This document shows positions 1 to 8,206 of a DNA stretch of 64,000 bases, in pieces. This DNA comes from Leifsonia sp. Leaf336. GTDB taxonomy: Bacteria > Actinomycetota > Actinomycetes > Actinomycetales > Microbacteriaceae. The notes below the pieces were generated by a model. It was not told where the DNA came from and made no database searches. It saw nothing but the letters and a program-made list of their open reading frames with translations. Numbering within the stretch: the first letter of the stretch is position 1; each line of letters starts with the position of its first letter. The stretch spans positions 1,273,427 to 1,337,426 of the forward strand of contig NZ_LMOZ01000002.1 in the NCBI RefSeq assembly GCF_001423695.1, read 5' to 3'. The position numbers and the translations under genes were made by a program.

Positions 1-249
1 TCGCAGTTCAAGTACGTGATCGAGACCGAGCGCCGCTTCTACCTCGCGAACGAGGTGGAGTTCGTTCGCCGCGACACGGAGCACGACTTCTATTTCGAGC
101 TCACGATGAACGATGTCTGGGTCTGGGACGTCTACCGTGCCGACCGCTTCGTCAAATCGGTCCGCGTGCTGACGTTCAAAGACGTCAACATCGAGGAGCT
201 CTCGAGCAAGGAGTTCGAGCTCCCGAAGGAACTCGCGCTCGACGAGTGA
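1..249 (+). CDS. DUF2469 family protein, 5' end missing
   Basis: The frame is open from the first base of the window to a TGA at 247-249, giving the last 82 residues of a small acidic protein. The visible part (FKYVIETERRFYLANEVEFV near its start, then WVWDVYRADRFVKSVRVLTF) matches my recollection of the DUF2469 family, about 100 residues long, conserved in Actinobacteria and usually placed between rnhB and yraN. The yraN gene does follow here, which supports the call. No enzymatic motif, signal peptide or membrane segment is visible; function is unknown. The start lies outside the window. Confidence 0.85.
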   Translation, partial: SQFKYVIETERRFYLANEVEFVRRDTEHDFYFELTMNDVWVWDVYRADRFVKSVRVLTFKDVNIEELSSKEFELPKELALDE

Positions 250-377
250 CGCGGTGCGGCGACGCGACCCCTGCACCCGACTCCTCCACAGCCCTCTGAA
301 TCGCCGACTTCTCCACTGATTCCCGCTCGACACGTCTCGCGCGATCCTCCCCGGCCAGTCTGGTCATGGGAGGACAC

Positions 378-734
378 ATGGCAGAGAAAGACCGATTGGG
401 TCGTGACGGGGAGGCCCTGGCGGCGCGCTGGCTGCAGGAGCGTGGATACACGGTGCTGCATCGCAATTGGCGGTGCGCGGCCGGAGAGCTCGACCTGATC
501 GTACGGCGCGGCGTGACGACGGTGTTCGTCGAGGTGAAGACGCGCAGCTCGGTCGCCTACGGGCATCCGTTCGAGGCGATCACGGCTGACAAGGCGGCGC
601 GGCTGAGGCGGCTCGCCGCGGAATGGTGCCGCGTGCACGGGCCGGTCCCGGGCGGGATGCGCATCGACGCGATCGCGGTTCTCGCCGCACGGGCCGCGGA
701 ACCGTCGATCGAGCACCTCGAGGGGGTGGCCTGA
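378..734 (+). CDS. yraN: YraN / UPF0102 family nuclease-like protein
   Basis: 118-residue protein of the UPF0102 family, which has a restriction-endonuclease-like fold. The family's conserved acidic core is present: GELDLI around residues 36-41 and FVEVKTR around 50-56 (E37, D39, E52, K54). An ATG at 366 is also in frame, but the strong Shine-Dalgarno GGGAGGA at 368-374 lies four bases before the ATG at 378, so 378 is preferred. The TGA overlaps the ATG of the next gene by one base, so translation is probably coupled to comM. Precise cellular role is not established; the link with comM and dprA suggests DNA processing. Confidence 0.9.
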   Translation: MAEKDRLGRDGEALAARWLQERGYTVLHRNWRCAAGELDLIVRRGVTTVFVEVKTRSSVAYGHPFEAITADKAARLRRLAAEWCRVHGPVPGGMRIDAIAVLAARAAEPSIEHLEGVA

Positions 735-2275
735 TGGCGGTCGCCCGCACTTTCGCCGTCGCGCTGACCGGCGTGCGTGGCGACATCGTCGAGGTGGAGG
801 CCGACATCTCGGCCGGTCTCCCGGCATTCGTACTGATCGGGCTGCCGGACGCGGCTCTCGGGGAGTCGCGCAAGCGCGTCTCCGCGGCGGCGACGAACGC
901 CGGCTGCTCCCTGACGCAGCGCAAGCTCACCGTGAACCTGTCGCCCGCCGCCCTGCGCAAGCAGGGTTCGGGGTTCGACCTGGCGATCGCCGTCGCCGCG
1001 TTGGCGGCGTCGGGGGAGATCCCGGTGGAGGCCGCCGCGTCGGCCGTGCACCTCGGGGAGCTCGGACTCGACGGCCGATTGCGTCCGGTGCCCGGCATCC
1101 TGCCGTCCGTCCTCGCTGCGCGCGACGCCGGTTTCCGGCGTGTGCTGGTCCCGGCCGCAAACACCGACGAGGCGGCGCTCGTGGCCGGCATCGAGGTGGT
1201 TCCCGTCGTGGGGTTGCGCGCCGCCGCGATCCTCCACGGCGCGGAGCTCGAGCCGATGGACGAGGAGCCGGTCCCGCTGACAGACGACGTCCCGGTCGCC
1301 GCCTCCGAGCCCGACATGGCCGACGTGTCCGGCAACGACGAGGCGGTCGACGCGTTCGTCGTGGCGGCTGCCGGAGGCCACAACGTGTCGATGGTGGGGC
1401 CGCCCGGCGCGGGAAAGACGATGCTCGCGCGCCGGCTGCCCTCGCTGCTGCCCGATCTGACGGCGGAGCAGGCGTTGGAGTCGACGTCGATCCGTTCGCT
1501 CACAGGCAGGGGAGTAGGCGGTGCTCTGGTGCACCGGCCTCCTTTCGAGGCGCCGCACCACACGGCGTCGGCCGTGGCCCTGGTCGGCGGCGGAAGCACG
1601 CGGATCGTACCGGGTGCGATCGTACGCGCCACCAACGGGGTCCTGTTCCTCGACGAGGCCGCCGAGTTCCCGCCAAGCGTGCTCGATGCGTTGCGGCAGC
1701 CGCTGGAGTCCGGTGGAATCACGATCCATCGGGCCAACGGCACGGCGGCCTTCCCCGCGCGCTTCCAACTCGTGCTGGCGTCGAACCCGTGCCCGTGCGG
1801 CCGCTACGGCTCCGCCGACGAGGAGTGCAGCTGCACGCCGATCGCACGCCGCCGCTACTTCACGCGGCTGTCCGGCCCGCTGCTCGACCGCATCGACCTC
1901 CGGCTCACCGTGCGTCGCCTCGGCCTCGGTGCGCTGCGCACGGCGACGGACGAGGGACCGCCGTCCCGTACGAGCGCGGACCTCCGGGCGCGCGTCGAGC
2001 AGGCGCGGGCGAGCGCCAACGAACGGCTCGCCGGCACCGGCTGGACCACGAACGCGCAAGCGGCGGGCCCGTGGCTGCGGTCCGCGCAGCGGCGCGTGCC
2101 GGCCGCCGTGCGCGCAGCTCTCGACAGAGCACTGGAGCGCGGAGGCATCACCATGCGGGGTTACGATCGCGCGCTCCGCGTCGCCTGGACTCTCGCCGAC
2201 CTGGACGGCGCGGTCAGCCCGACCTCCGACCACATCGGGCATGCGCTGTATCTGCGTCGAGGGGTCGGCGCATGA
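734..2275 (+). CDS. comM: YifB/ComM family Mg-chelatase-like AAA ATPase
   Basis: 513 residues, usual length for the family. Order of parts: N-terminal ChlI-type domain (GLPDAALGESRKRV, then NLSPAALRKQGSGFDL), AAA core with Walker A GPPGAGKT (K228) and Walker B LFLDEAAEF, then the C-terminal Mg-chelatase region with the cysteine cluster NPCPCGRYG...CSC. In Vibrio the ComM protein is a hexameric helicase that drives branch migration during natural transformation; the general role in Actinobacteria is less clear. The start at 734 overlaps the yraN stop and the 3' end overlaps the dprA start (ATGA), so the three genes look like one translationally coupled unit. Start further upstream (623 onward) is open but would overlap yraN. 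Confidence 0.93.
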   Translation: MAVARTFAVALTGVRGDIVEVEADISAGLPAFVLIGLPDAALGESRKRVSAAATNAGCSLTQRKLTVNLSPAALRKQGSGFDLAIAVAALAASGEIPVEAAASAVHLGELGLDGRLRPVPGILPSVLAARDAGFRRVLVPAANTDEAALVAGIEVVPVVGLRAAAILHGAELEPMDEEPVPLTDDVPVAASEPDMADVSGNDEAVDAFVVAAAGGHNVSMVGPPGAGKTMLARRLPSLLPDLTAEQALESTSIRSLTGRGVGGALVHRPPFEAPHHTASAVALVGGGSTRIVPGAIVRATNGVLFLDEAAEFPPSVLDALRQPLESGGITIHRANGTAAFPARFQLVLASNPCPCGRYGSADEECSCTPIARRRYFTRLSGPLLDRIDLRLTVRRLGLGALRTATDEGPPSRTSADLRARVEQARASANERLAGTGWTTNAQAAGPWLRSAQRRVPAAVRAALDRALERGGITMRGYDRALRVAWTLADLDGAVSPTSDHIGHALYLRRGVGA

Positions 2276-3531
2276 CACGGCTGCAAGACACGATCCCGGG
2301 CCTTCCCTCCCGCGAACTCGCCGCGGTCGTGGGGGCCGTGACGCCGGGGGAGCCGTACCCGGACCATAGGTCGGCCGTGGCGGCCGTCGCGCGGGTCGCA
2401 TTGTCCGCCGCGTCCGAGCCCGGCGACACCGACGCGGTGGCGCTCGTCGCAGCGCTCGGCTCCCGGGAGGTGCTGACCGCCGTCACGGACGACGTGGCGC
2501 CGGAGCACGTCCGGAGCGCGCTGGAGGCAGCGGGCGCCCCGGCGATCCCGACGGTCGCCCGGCTGCGGGATGCGCTGGCGCGCTGGCGAGCGCGGCTCCC
2601 GGGTGGCCCGGTCTGGGCTCCGCTCCACCGCGGAGCCCGAGTGGGCGCCGCGCTCGTGACGCCGGAGCATCCGCTCTGGCCGGAATCGGTGGGCGAGCTG
2701 GATCACGGAGCGCCACTGGCACTGTGGGTCCGCGGCGACCCGGAGCGGCTGCCGCTGCTCTCGCGCTCGGTCGCCCTGGTCGGAGCGCGGGCGGCCAGCG
2801 GGTACGGCGAGCACGTCGCCCTCGAGAGCGCGGCCGGGCTCAGCGACCGCGGCTTCGCGATCGTCTCGGGAGGCGCATACGGGGTGGATGCCGCGGCGCA
2901 TCGTGCCGCCCTCTCCAGCGATCAAGTCACGGTCGCCTTCCTCGCCGGCGGCGTCGACCGGCTCTACCCTGCCGGAAACGACGACCTCCTCAAGCGTGTC
3001 GCCCAGCACGGACTGCTCATCGCCGAACTGCCGCCCGGCTCGACGCCGACACGATGGCGCTTCCTGATGCGCAACCGGCTGATCGCGGCGGCGAGCAGTG
3101 CGACGATCGTCGTCGAGGCCGGCGCGAGGTCCGGATCGCTGAACACCGCCGGGCACGCCGCCCAGCTCGGTCGGCCGCTCGGGGCGGTCCCTGGACCGAT
3201 CACGTCGAAGGCGTCGGAGGGGTGCCACCGGCTGATCCGCGAATACGCTGCGACCTGCGTGACGACCCCGGACGAGATGGCCGAGCTGGCCGACCCGTTC
3301 GGTGCTCTACCGAGCGCGGAGCGGCCGGCCGACGACGATCAGCGAGCGCGGCCGCCGGAGGGCGATCCGGACGATCGGGTCCGCGCGGAGCTCTCGGTGT
3401 CGCGCGGCAGGAGCGTCCAGGAACTCGCGGAGCGCACCGGTCTCGCGCTCGACTCGGTGGTCGCGGCCTTGGGGCGCCTCGGTGCGCACGCAGTCGCGTG
3501 GGAGGCGCATGACGGATGGTTCCGCAGGTGA
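2272..3531 (+). CDS. dprA: DNA-processing protein DprA (Smf)
   Basis: 419 residues. The Rossmann-type DprA core is clear: VGARAASGYGEH near residues 170-181 and SGGAYGVDAAAH at 199-210, the ssDNA-binding and RecA-loading region of the family. A C-terminal winged-helix-like segment (VQELAERTGLALDSVVAALG) is present, as in longer DprA proteins. DprA protects incoming single-stranded DNA and loads RecA. It starts at the ATG inside the comM stop (ATGA overlap). The N-terminal 100 residues are alanine- and arginine-rich and poorly conserved, probably a SAM-like domain. Together with yraN and comM this is the usual actinobacterial DNA-uptake block; competence itself cannot be inferred. Confidence 0.93.
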   Translation: MTRLQDTIPGLPSRELAAVVGAVTPGEPYPDHRSAVAAVARVALSAASEPGDTDAVALVAALGSREVLTAVTDDVAPEHVRSALEAAGAPAIPTVARLRDALARWRARLPGGPVWAPLHRGARVGAALVTPEHPLWPESVGELDHGAPLALWVRGDPERLPLLSRSVALVGARAASGYGEHVALESAAGLSDRGFAIVSGGAYGVDAAAHRAALSSDQVTVAFLAGGVDRLYPAGNDDLLKRVAQHGLLIAELPPGSTPTRWRFLMRNRLIAAASSATIVVEAGARSGSLNTAGHAAQLGRPLGAVPGPITSKASEGCHRLIREYAATCVTTPDEMAELADPFGALPSAERPADDDQRARPPEGDPDDRVRAELSVSRGRSVQELAERTGLALDSVVAALGRLGAHAVAWEAHDGWFRR

Positions 3532-3751
3532 TCGAACCGGCACCTGGGGTGCGCGGCTCAGGGGAGGTCATCCGCCCGGATGCGGCGACCACGCCGTGAT
3601 GCTCACGGCCGCTCGCGAACCGACAGCGCGGGCAGCCTGTTCATCTGAAGCGGGTGCCCGTCTTGCGAGGCGCTGTCCCGACAGCCGACGTCGGGCCGAT
3701 CGACGACGCATTCCGCTCGGCGCCGGTGCGCCGCGTGACGCGCCGTGGCGG
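3532..3751. other. dprA-xerC intergenic spacer
   Basis: 220 bases between the dprA stop and the chosen xerC start. It remains open in the xerC frame but its translation is arginine- and alanine-rich with no homology signal. A ten-base palindrome CCGACGTCGG sits near 3686. I see no convincing promoter, terminator or RNA here. Confidence 0.4.
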
Positions 3752-4711
3752 ATGGCGGAAGCTGGAGCAGTGGAACTCGGACGCGCTGTCGACGGCTACC
3801 TCCGTCATCTCGCGGTCGAGCGCGGGTACTCGGCGCAGACGGTGCGCGCCTACCGGTCCGACCTGGCGCAGCTGGAGCAGTTCGCCCATTCTCGAGACGT
3901 GACGACGACGGAGCAGCTGACGCTCGACCTGTTCCGCGACTGGCTCTGGGAGGGCGCCCAACGCCGGCTCGCCAAGGCGACCCTGGCCCGCCGATCGGCC
4001 GCAGCGCGCGGGTTCAGCGCGTGGACCGCGCGCGGCACCGGCACGCATCCCGACCAGAGCGACACCGCCGCGATGGCTACGGCGCCCGACCCCGCCGCCC
4101 GCCTGCGCGCGCCGAAAGCGGACAAGCACCTTCCGCGCGTGATCACGCGGGAGCAGATCGACGGCCTCCTCACGGCGCTGAGCGAACGCGCGGCGGACGG
4201 CGAGCCGGCGGCGATACGCGATGTGGTCGTGATCGAGCTGCTCTACGCGGCGGGGATCCGTGTGAGCGAGCTCACCGGGCTCGACGTCGACGACGTCGAC
4301 CTCGAACGGCTCACGTTGCGAGTGATCGGAAAAGGCAACAAGCAACGGGTGGTGCCGTTCGGGGTTCCCGCGCTCCGTGCAGTTCAGCGGTACCTCGCGA
4401 CAGCACGACCCGCCCTCGCCACAGAACGCTCAGGTCCCGCGCTGCTCCTGGGCGCGCGCGGAGGACGTCTCGGCACGCGTGCGGTCTACCAGCTCGTCGC
4501 GTCCCTGCTCATCGACCTGCCCGGCGGCGGACCGGCCGGACCCCACACGTTGCGGCACACCGCGGCGACACACCTGCTCGACGGGGGAGCGGACCTGCGA
4601 GCGGTCCAGGAGATCCTCGGCCACGCGAGCCTCGGGACGACTCAGATCTACACGCACGTCTCGACCGAACGGCTCAAAGAGAGCTACCGGATCGCTCACC
4701 CGCGCGCCTGA
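3752..4711 (+). CDS. xerC: tyrosine recombinase XerC
   Basis: 319-residue site-specific recombinase. An N-terminal SAM-like core-binding domain (YLRHLAVERGYSAQTVRAYR) is followed by the catalytic domain with all active-site residues: R170 (AGIRVSEL), K194 (GKGNKQR), H265 and R268 (HTLRH), H291 (LGHASLGTT) and nucleophile Y300 (IYTHV). Acts with XerD at dif to resolve chromosome dimers; position next to dprA and rpsB matches XerC in other Actinobacteria. The frame stays open to about 3302, but the family length and homology start near the ATG at 3752; no good Shine-Dalgarno is visible, so the start is uncertain. Its 3' end overlaps the convergent M23 gene by 16 bases. Confidence 0.9.
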   Translation: MAEAGAVELGRAVDGYLRHLAVERGYSAQTVRAYRSDLAQLEQFAHSRDVTTTEQLTLDLFRDWLWEGAQRRLAKATLARRSAAARGFSAWTARGTGTHPDQSDTAAMATAPDPAARLRAPKADKHLPRVITREQIDGLLTALSERAADGEPAAIRDVVVIELLYAAGIRVSELTGLDVDDVDLERLTLRVIGKGNKQRVVPFGVPALRAVQRYLATARPALATERSGPALLLGARGGRLGTRAVYQLVASLLIDLPGGGPAGPHTLRHTAATHLLDGGADLRAVQEILGHASLGTTQIYTHVSTERLKESYRIAHPRA

Positions 4712-5298
4712 CCCGTGTCGGCCGGACCACGGTCCGACATAACGCCCTGCAACGGCAGCAGCACCGAGTGCGGCACGCGGTCGAAGAACAGCAGCGGTGA
4801 CACGTAGCCGCCGTCGACGCGCACCCCGACGTGCAGGCAGGCGTCCGAGCAGTGGGCGCCGGAACCGACGACGCCGAGCGGGGATCCACGCGTCACCGGG
4901 TCGCCCGGCTCCAGGCCATCCGCCACCAGCGGTTCGTACGACGAGAGGATCCCGGAACCGTGATCGAGGGTGAGGACCGGCCGGTCCACGACGACTCCCA
5001 CGAAATGCACCGTCGCATCCGCTGGAGCGACCACGGCACTTCCGGTCGAGGCGGCGAGGTCGATGCCCCGATGCCCGGCGGCGTAGGGGGATGGCGGTGC
5101 TGCATACGTCTGGACGACGCGAGCCGGAGCAACCGGCCACTGCCACCGCGGAGCCGCTTCGGCCGCACCCCTGGCCGCGGCGGACCTCCCGCTCGTGCCT
5201 GCCTGCCTGCTCTCGCCCACCGCACTCGCCCCCGACGACAGAGCCCCGGCGAGCACGACCACCGTAGCCGCGCTGACGAGCACGCGCCAGATCCCCAT
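4696..5298 (-). CDS. secreted M23 family peptidase (LytM-like)
   Basis: 200 residues: signal anchor (MGIWRVLVSAATVVVLAGAL), an alanine-rich linker, then a LytM/M23 domain. The first zinc-ligand motif is GHRGIDLA (H and D). The second motif reads DACLHVGVR: the usual HLH is CLH, so the first His is Cys. My memory is that actinobacterial homologues beside rpsB (Mycobacterium Rv2891 type) show the same ACLHWG pattern. Predicted to bind or cut peptidoglycan outside the membrane. The ATG at 5296-5298 has AAGGAG eight bases upstream; a longer in-frame start at 5457 would place charged sequence before the signal peptide and is rejected. Convergent with xerC. Confidence 0.85.
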   Translation of the reverse strand: MGIWRVLVSAATVVVLAGALSSGASAVGESRQAGTSGRSAAARGAAEAAPRWQWPVAPARVVQTYAAPPSPYAAGHRGIDLAASTGSAVVAPADATVHFVGVVVDRPVLTLDHGSGILSSYEPLVADGLEPGDPVTRGSPLGVVGSGAHCSDACLHVGVRVDGGYVSPLLFFDRVPHSVLLPLQGVMSDRGPADTGQARG

Positions 5299-5419
5299 CC
5301 TCCGACTCCTTTCCGCGATGCCTCCAAGCTCTCCCTCCACTGTGTCCGGACCGCCGGCTCGCGGTGCCCTCGAGCGCGGTATCTGTGCAAACCCGCCGGC
5401 CGCCGGGGGATGTGAAGGA

Positions 5420-5494
5420 CTCTTCTGCCCAACCGAAGAGCGGCGTACCGTGTGCAACGCCGCGACCTCTCGCTCGCGGGCTACAACCGAAGAG
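5420..5494. promoter_or_regulatory. CAACCGAAGAG direct repeat and CTCTTC inverted partner upstream of the sugar transporter
   Basis: The 11-mer CAACCGAAGAG occurs at 5430-5440 and again at 5484-5494, the second copy overlapping the ribosome-binding site of the transporter. A CTCTTC at 5420-5425 can pair with GAAGAG of either copy. This could be a pair of regulator sites or an RNA structure covering the ribosome-binding site; neither is proven. Confidence 0.3.
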
Positions 5495-5501
5495 GGATGA
5501 C

Positions 5502-7007
5502 ATGTCTGATCAACGCAGCACCACGTCCGACGGGGAGGAAAGGGTCCCCGAGCCCACGGCGGCGATGAAACGCAGGGTCGTCGGCCTCGCGACCGCGGCA
5601 GCTGTCGGCGGGTTCCTGTTCGGCTTCGACTCGTCGGTCATCAACGGCGCCGTCGATTCGATCCAGCACAATTTCGCGCTCAACGCGTTCGTGACCGGCT
5701 TCATCGTCGCGATCGCCCTGCTCGGATGCGCCGCCGGCGCCTACTTCGCAGGTCGGCTCGCCGATCGCTGGGGCCGCATCCGGGTGATGCTGATCGGCGC
5801 AGTCCTGTTCCTGGCGAGCTCGATCGGGGCGGGGCTGTCCTTCTCGGTCTGGGACCTCGGGTTCTGGCGCATCATCGGAGGCCTCGGCATCGGCATCGCG
5901 TCGGTCGTCGCACCGGCGTACATCGCCGAGATCGCGCCGAAGCAGCGGCGCGGCGGACTCGCGTCGCTGCAGCAGCTCGCCATCACGATCGGTATCTTCG
6001 TCGCCCTGCTCTCCGACGCCCTCCTCGCGGGCGCAGCGGGCGCGGCGGCCAACCAGCTCTGGTTCGGCCTGGAGGCCTGGCGGTGGATGTTCCTCGTCGG
6101 CGTCATCCCGTCGGTCGTCTACGGCATCCTCGCCCTGATCCTGCCCGAGTCGCCGCGCTACCTGTTGTCGACGGGGCGGCACGACGAAGCGCGGGCGATC
6201 TTCTCCACGCTCGTCCCCGAGGAGGACGTCGACCGCCAGGTGCGCGACATCGAGCAGGCGATCGAGCAGGACAAGGACGCCGCGAAGAGCACCCTGCGCG
6301 GCAACCGGTTCGGCTTGAAACCGATCGTCTGGATCGGCATCATCCTGTCCGTCTTCCAGCAGTTCGTCGGCATCAACGTGATCTTCTACTACTCGACGAC
6401 CCTGTGGAAGGCGGTCGGCTTCACGGAGAGCAACTCGCTGCTCATCACCGTGATCACCTCGGTCACGAACGTGGTCGTGACGGTCGTCGCGATCCTGCTC
6501 GTCGACCGCGTGGGCCGCCGTCCGATCCTGCTCACCGGCTCGGTCGGCATGGCGATCTCGCTGGCGGTCATGGCGCTCGCCTTCAGCTTCGCCCACAAGT
6601 CGGGCGCCGACGTGTCCCTGCCGAACCCGTGGGGGCCGATCGCCCTGATCGCGGCCAATCTCTTCGTCATCTGCTTCGGCGCCTCGTGGGGCCCGCTGGT
6701 GTGGGTGCTGCTGGGAGAGATCTTCCCACCGCGTATCCGCGGTGCGGCGCTCGGCGTCGCAGCATCCGCGCAGTGGATCGCCAACTTCCTCGTCACGGTC
6801 TCCTTCCCGCCGATGTCGGACTTCTCGCTGCCGTTCACGTACGGTCTGTACGCGGTGTTCGCCGCCCTCTCGTTCTTCTTCGTGTTCTTCAAAGTGCCGG
6901 AGACGAACGGAATGGCTCTCGAGCACGCCGAGACGCTCTTCGCCAATGCCGGCCGCAGTCGCGGCCCTCAGGTGAGATCGTCGGGCGACACGGTCCCGCG
7001 CTCCTGA
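5502..7007 (+). CDS. MFS sugar porter (SP family) transporter
   Basis: 501 residues with about 12 hydrophobic segments. Sugar-porter signatures are present: FLFGFDSSVINGA in TM1, DRWGRIRVM after TM2, PESPRYLLSTGR before the central loop, QQFVGINVIFYYS in TM7, DRVGRRPILLTGS after TM8 and the PETNG motif near the C-terminus. Family members are proton symporters or facilitators for hexoses, pentoses or myo-inositol; the substrate cannot be read from sequence. The ATG at 5502 follows AGAGGG at 5491-5496. It is inserted between the M23 gene and rpsB, a place usually without a transporter, and stands alone transcriptionally. Confidence 0.88.
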   Translation: MSDQRSTTSDGEERVPEPTAAMKRRVVGLATAAAVGGFLFGFDSSVINGAVDSIQHNFALNAFVTGFIVAIALLGCAAGAYFAGRLADRWGRIRVMLIGAVLFLASSIGAGLSFSVWDLGFWRIIGGLGIGIASVVAPAYIAEIAPKQRRGGLASLQQLAITIGIFVALLSDALLAGAAGAAANQLWFGLEAWRWMFLVGVIPSVVYGILALILPESPRYLLSTGRHDEARAIFSTLVPEEDVDRQVRDIEQAIEQDKDAAKSTLRGNRFGLKPIVWIGIILSVFQQFVGINVIFYYSTTLWKAVGFTESNSLLITVITSVTNVVVTVVAILLVDRVGRRPILLTGSVGMAISLAVMALAFSFAHKSGADVSLPNPWGPIALIAANLFVICFGASWGPLVWVLLGEIFPPRIRGAALGVAASAQWIANFLVTVSFPPMSDFSLPFTYGLYAVFAALSFFFVFFKVPETNGMALEHAETLFANAGRSRGPQVRSSGDTVPRS

Positions 7008-7053
7008 GCTCGCGTCCAGCGCCGCCGCGTTCCTGAGAGGCCGGCGTCCCTGA

Positions 7054-7059
7054 TAGGAT
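7054..7059 (+). promoter_or_regulatory. -10 element of the rpsB-tsf promoter
   Basis: TAGGAT at 7054-7059 with a possible weak -35 (TTCCTG at 7030-7035, spacer 18). Predicted start near 7066 gives an rpsB leader of about 220 bases. Confidence 0.45.
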
Positions 7060-7067
7060 TGTCCTTG

Positions 7068-7086
7068 CACTCCGCATGTCGGAGTG
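7068..7086 (+). promoter_or_regulatory. hairpin at the start of the rpsB leader
   Basis: CACTCCG at 7068-7074 and CGGAGTG at 7080-7086 form a perfect 7-bp stem with a five-base loop, placed a few bases after the predicted transcription start. It has no T tract, so termination is unlikely; RNA stabilisation or autogenous control by S2 is possible but unproven. The rest of the leader to 7287 is GC-rich with no clear motif until the AAGGAG before rpsB. Confidence 0.4.
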
Positions 7087-7287
7087 ACTACGCGTGTCCA
7101 AAACGCCCTCTTCGAAGGGCGGGCGCGTCTCCACCGGTCTCCTGATCATCCTCCACGGTTCTCCGTGCGGGTGCGCGGGTGCGGGGCAGCGCAGGGCACC
7201 AGGCGCGACGATCGACCGATCGCCGCGGGACAACCGAGAGTCGCGTCCCCGCCTCAGGGCCGGGCGCGCAAGACAAGGAGAACGGCA

Positions 7288-8166
7288 ATGGCCGTCGTCA
7301 CCATGCGCCAGCTGCTCGACAGCGGCGTCCACTTCGGACACCAGACCCGCCGCTGGAACCCGAAGATGAAGCGCTTCATCCTCACCGAGCGCTCGGGCAG
7401 CTACATCATCGACCTGCAGCAGTCGCTCGCCTACATCGACAAGACCTACGAGTTCGTGCGCGAGACCGTCGCCCACGGCGGCACCATCCTCTTCGTCGGC
7501 ACCAAGAAGCAGGCGCAGCAGGCGATCGCCGAGCAGGCGACCCGCGTGGGCCAGCCCTATGTGAACCAGCGCTGGCTGGGCGGTCTGCTGACCAACTTCC
7601 AGACCGTCTCCAAGCGCCTCGCGCGCATGAAGGAGCTCGAGGAGCTCGACTTCGAGGGCACCACCAGCGGCTTCACCAAGAAGGAGCTGCTGATCAAGAA
7701 GCGCGAGCTCGACAAGCTGCACAAGTCGCTCGGCGGCATCCGCAACCTGTCGAAGACCCCGAGCGCGATCTGGGTGGTCGACACCAAGAAGGAGCACCTC
7801 GCGATCGACGAGGCGAAGAAGCTGGGCATCCCGGTCATCGCCATCCTCGACACGAACTGCGACCCGGACGAGGTCCAGTACCCGATCCCGGGCAACGACG
7901 ACGCCATCCGCTCGGTCACGCTGCTCACCCGCATCGTCGCCGACGCCGCGGCCGAGGGCCTCATCCAGCGTCACCAGAAGCCCGAAGAGGGCTCCGAGCC
8001 GGCCGAGCCGCTCGCCGAGTGGGAGCAGGAGCTCCTCGCTCAGCCGAGCGACGAGGTCCAGGCCTCCGCCGAGAACGAGAAGGCGGCCGACGCCGACCTC
8101 GCCGAGGCCAAGGCGGACTCCGCCGAGGTCGTCGCCGAGGGCGAAGCCGACGCCGAGGCCAAGTAA
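7288..8166 (+). CDS. rpsB: 30S ribosomal protein S2
   Basis: 292 residues. The start [20 protein letters not shown] is a typical S2 N-terminus; later motifs include [20 protein letters not shown] and [13 protein letters not shown]. The last 50 or so residues form a Glu/Ala/Asp-rich tail that is usual in actinobacterial S2 and is not part of the ribosomal core. The ATG at 7288 has AAGGAG seven bases upstream; earlier in-frame codons are not credible. It binds late to the small subunit and is needed for S1 recruitment in bacteria that have a full S1. Forms an operon with tsf, 40 bases downstream. Confidence 0.98.
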   Translation: MAVVTMRQLLDSGVHFGHQTRRWNPKMKRFILTERSGSYIIDLQQSLAYIDKTYEFVRETVAHGGTILFVGTKKQAQQAIAEQATRVGQPYVNQRWLGGLLTNFQTVSKRLARMKELEELDFEGTTSGFTKKELLIKKRELDKLHKSLGGIRNLSKTPSAIWVVDTKKEHLAIDEAKKLGIPVIAILDTNCDPDEVQYPIPGNDDAIRSVTLLTRIVADAAAEGLIQRHQKPEEGSEPAEPLAEWEQELLAQPSDEVQASAENEKAADADLAEAKADSAEVVAEGEADAEAK

Positions 8167-8206
8167 CCAAACTTCCAACTTCGAGTCAGAAGGTTCCAGT
8201 CAGAAC

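Noticed and set aside
557..2401. 614-residue open frame on the minus strand opposite comM
   Set aside because: Arg/His/Gly-rich translation without hydrophobic core or motifs; typical GC-rich shadow of a real gene whose catalytic motifs are all in the plus frame.
5364..5501. N-terminal extension of the sugar transporter from ATG 5364
   Set aside because: No ribosome-binding site, hydrophilic Pro/Arg-rich sequence unlike any sugar porter; ATG 5502 has AGAGGG.
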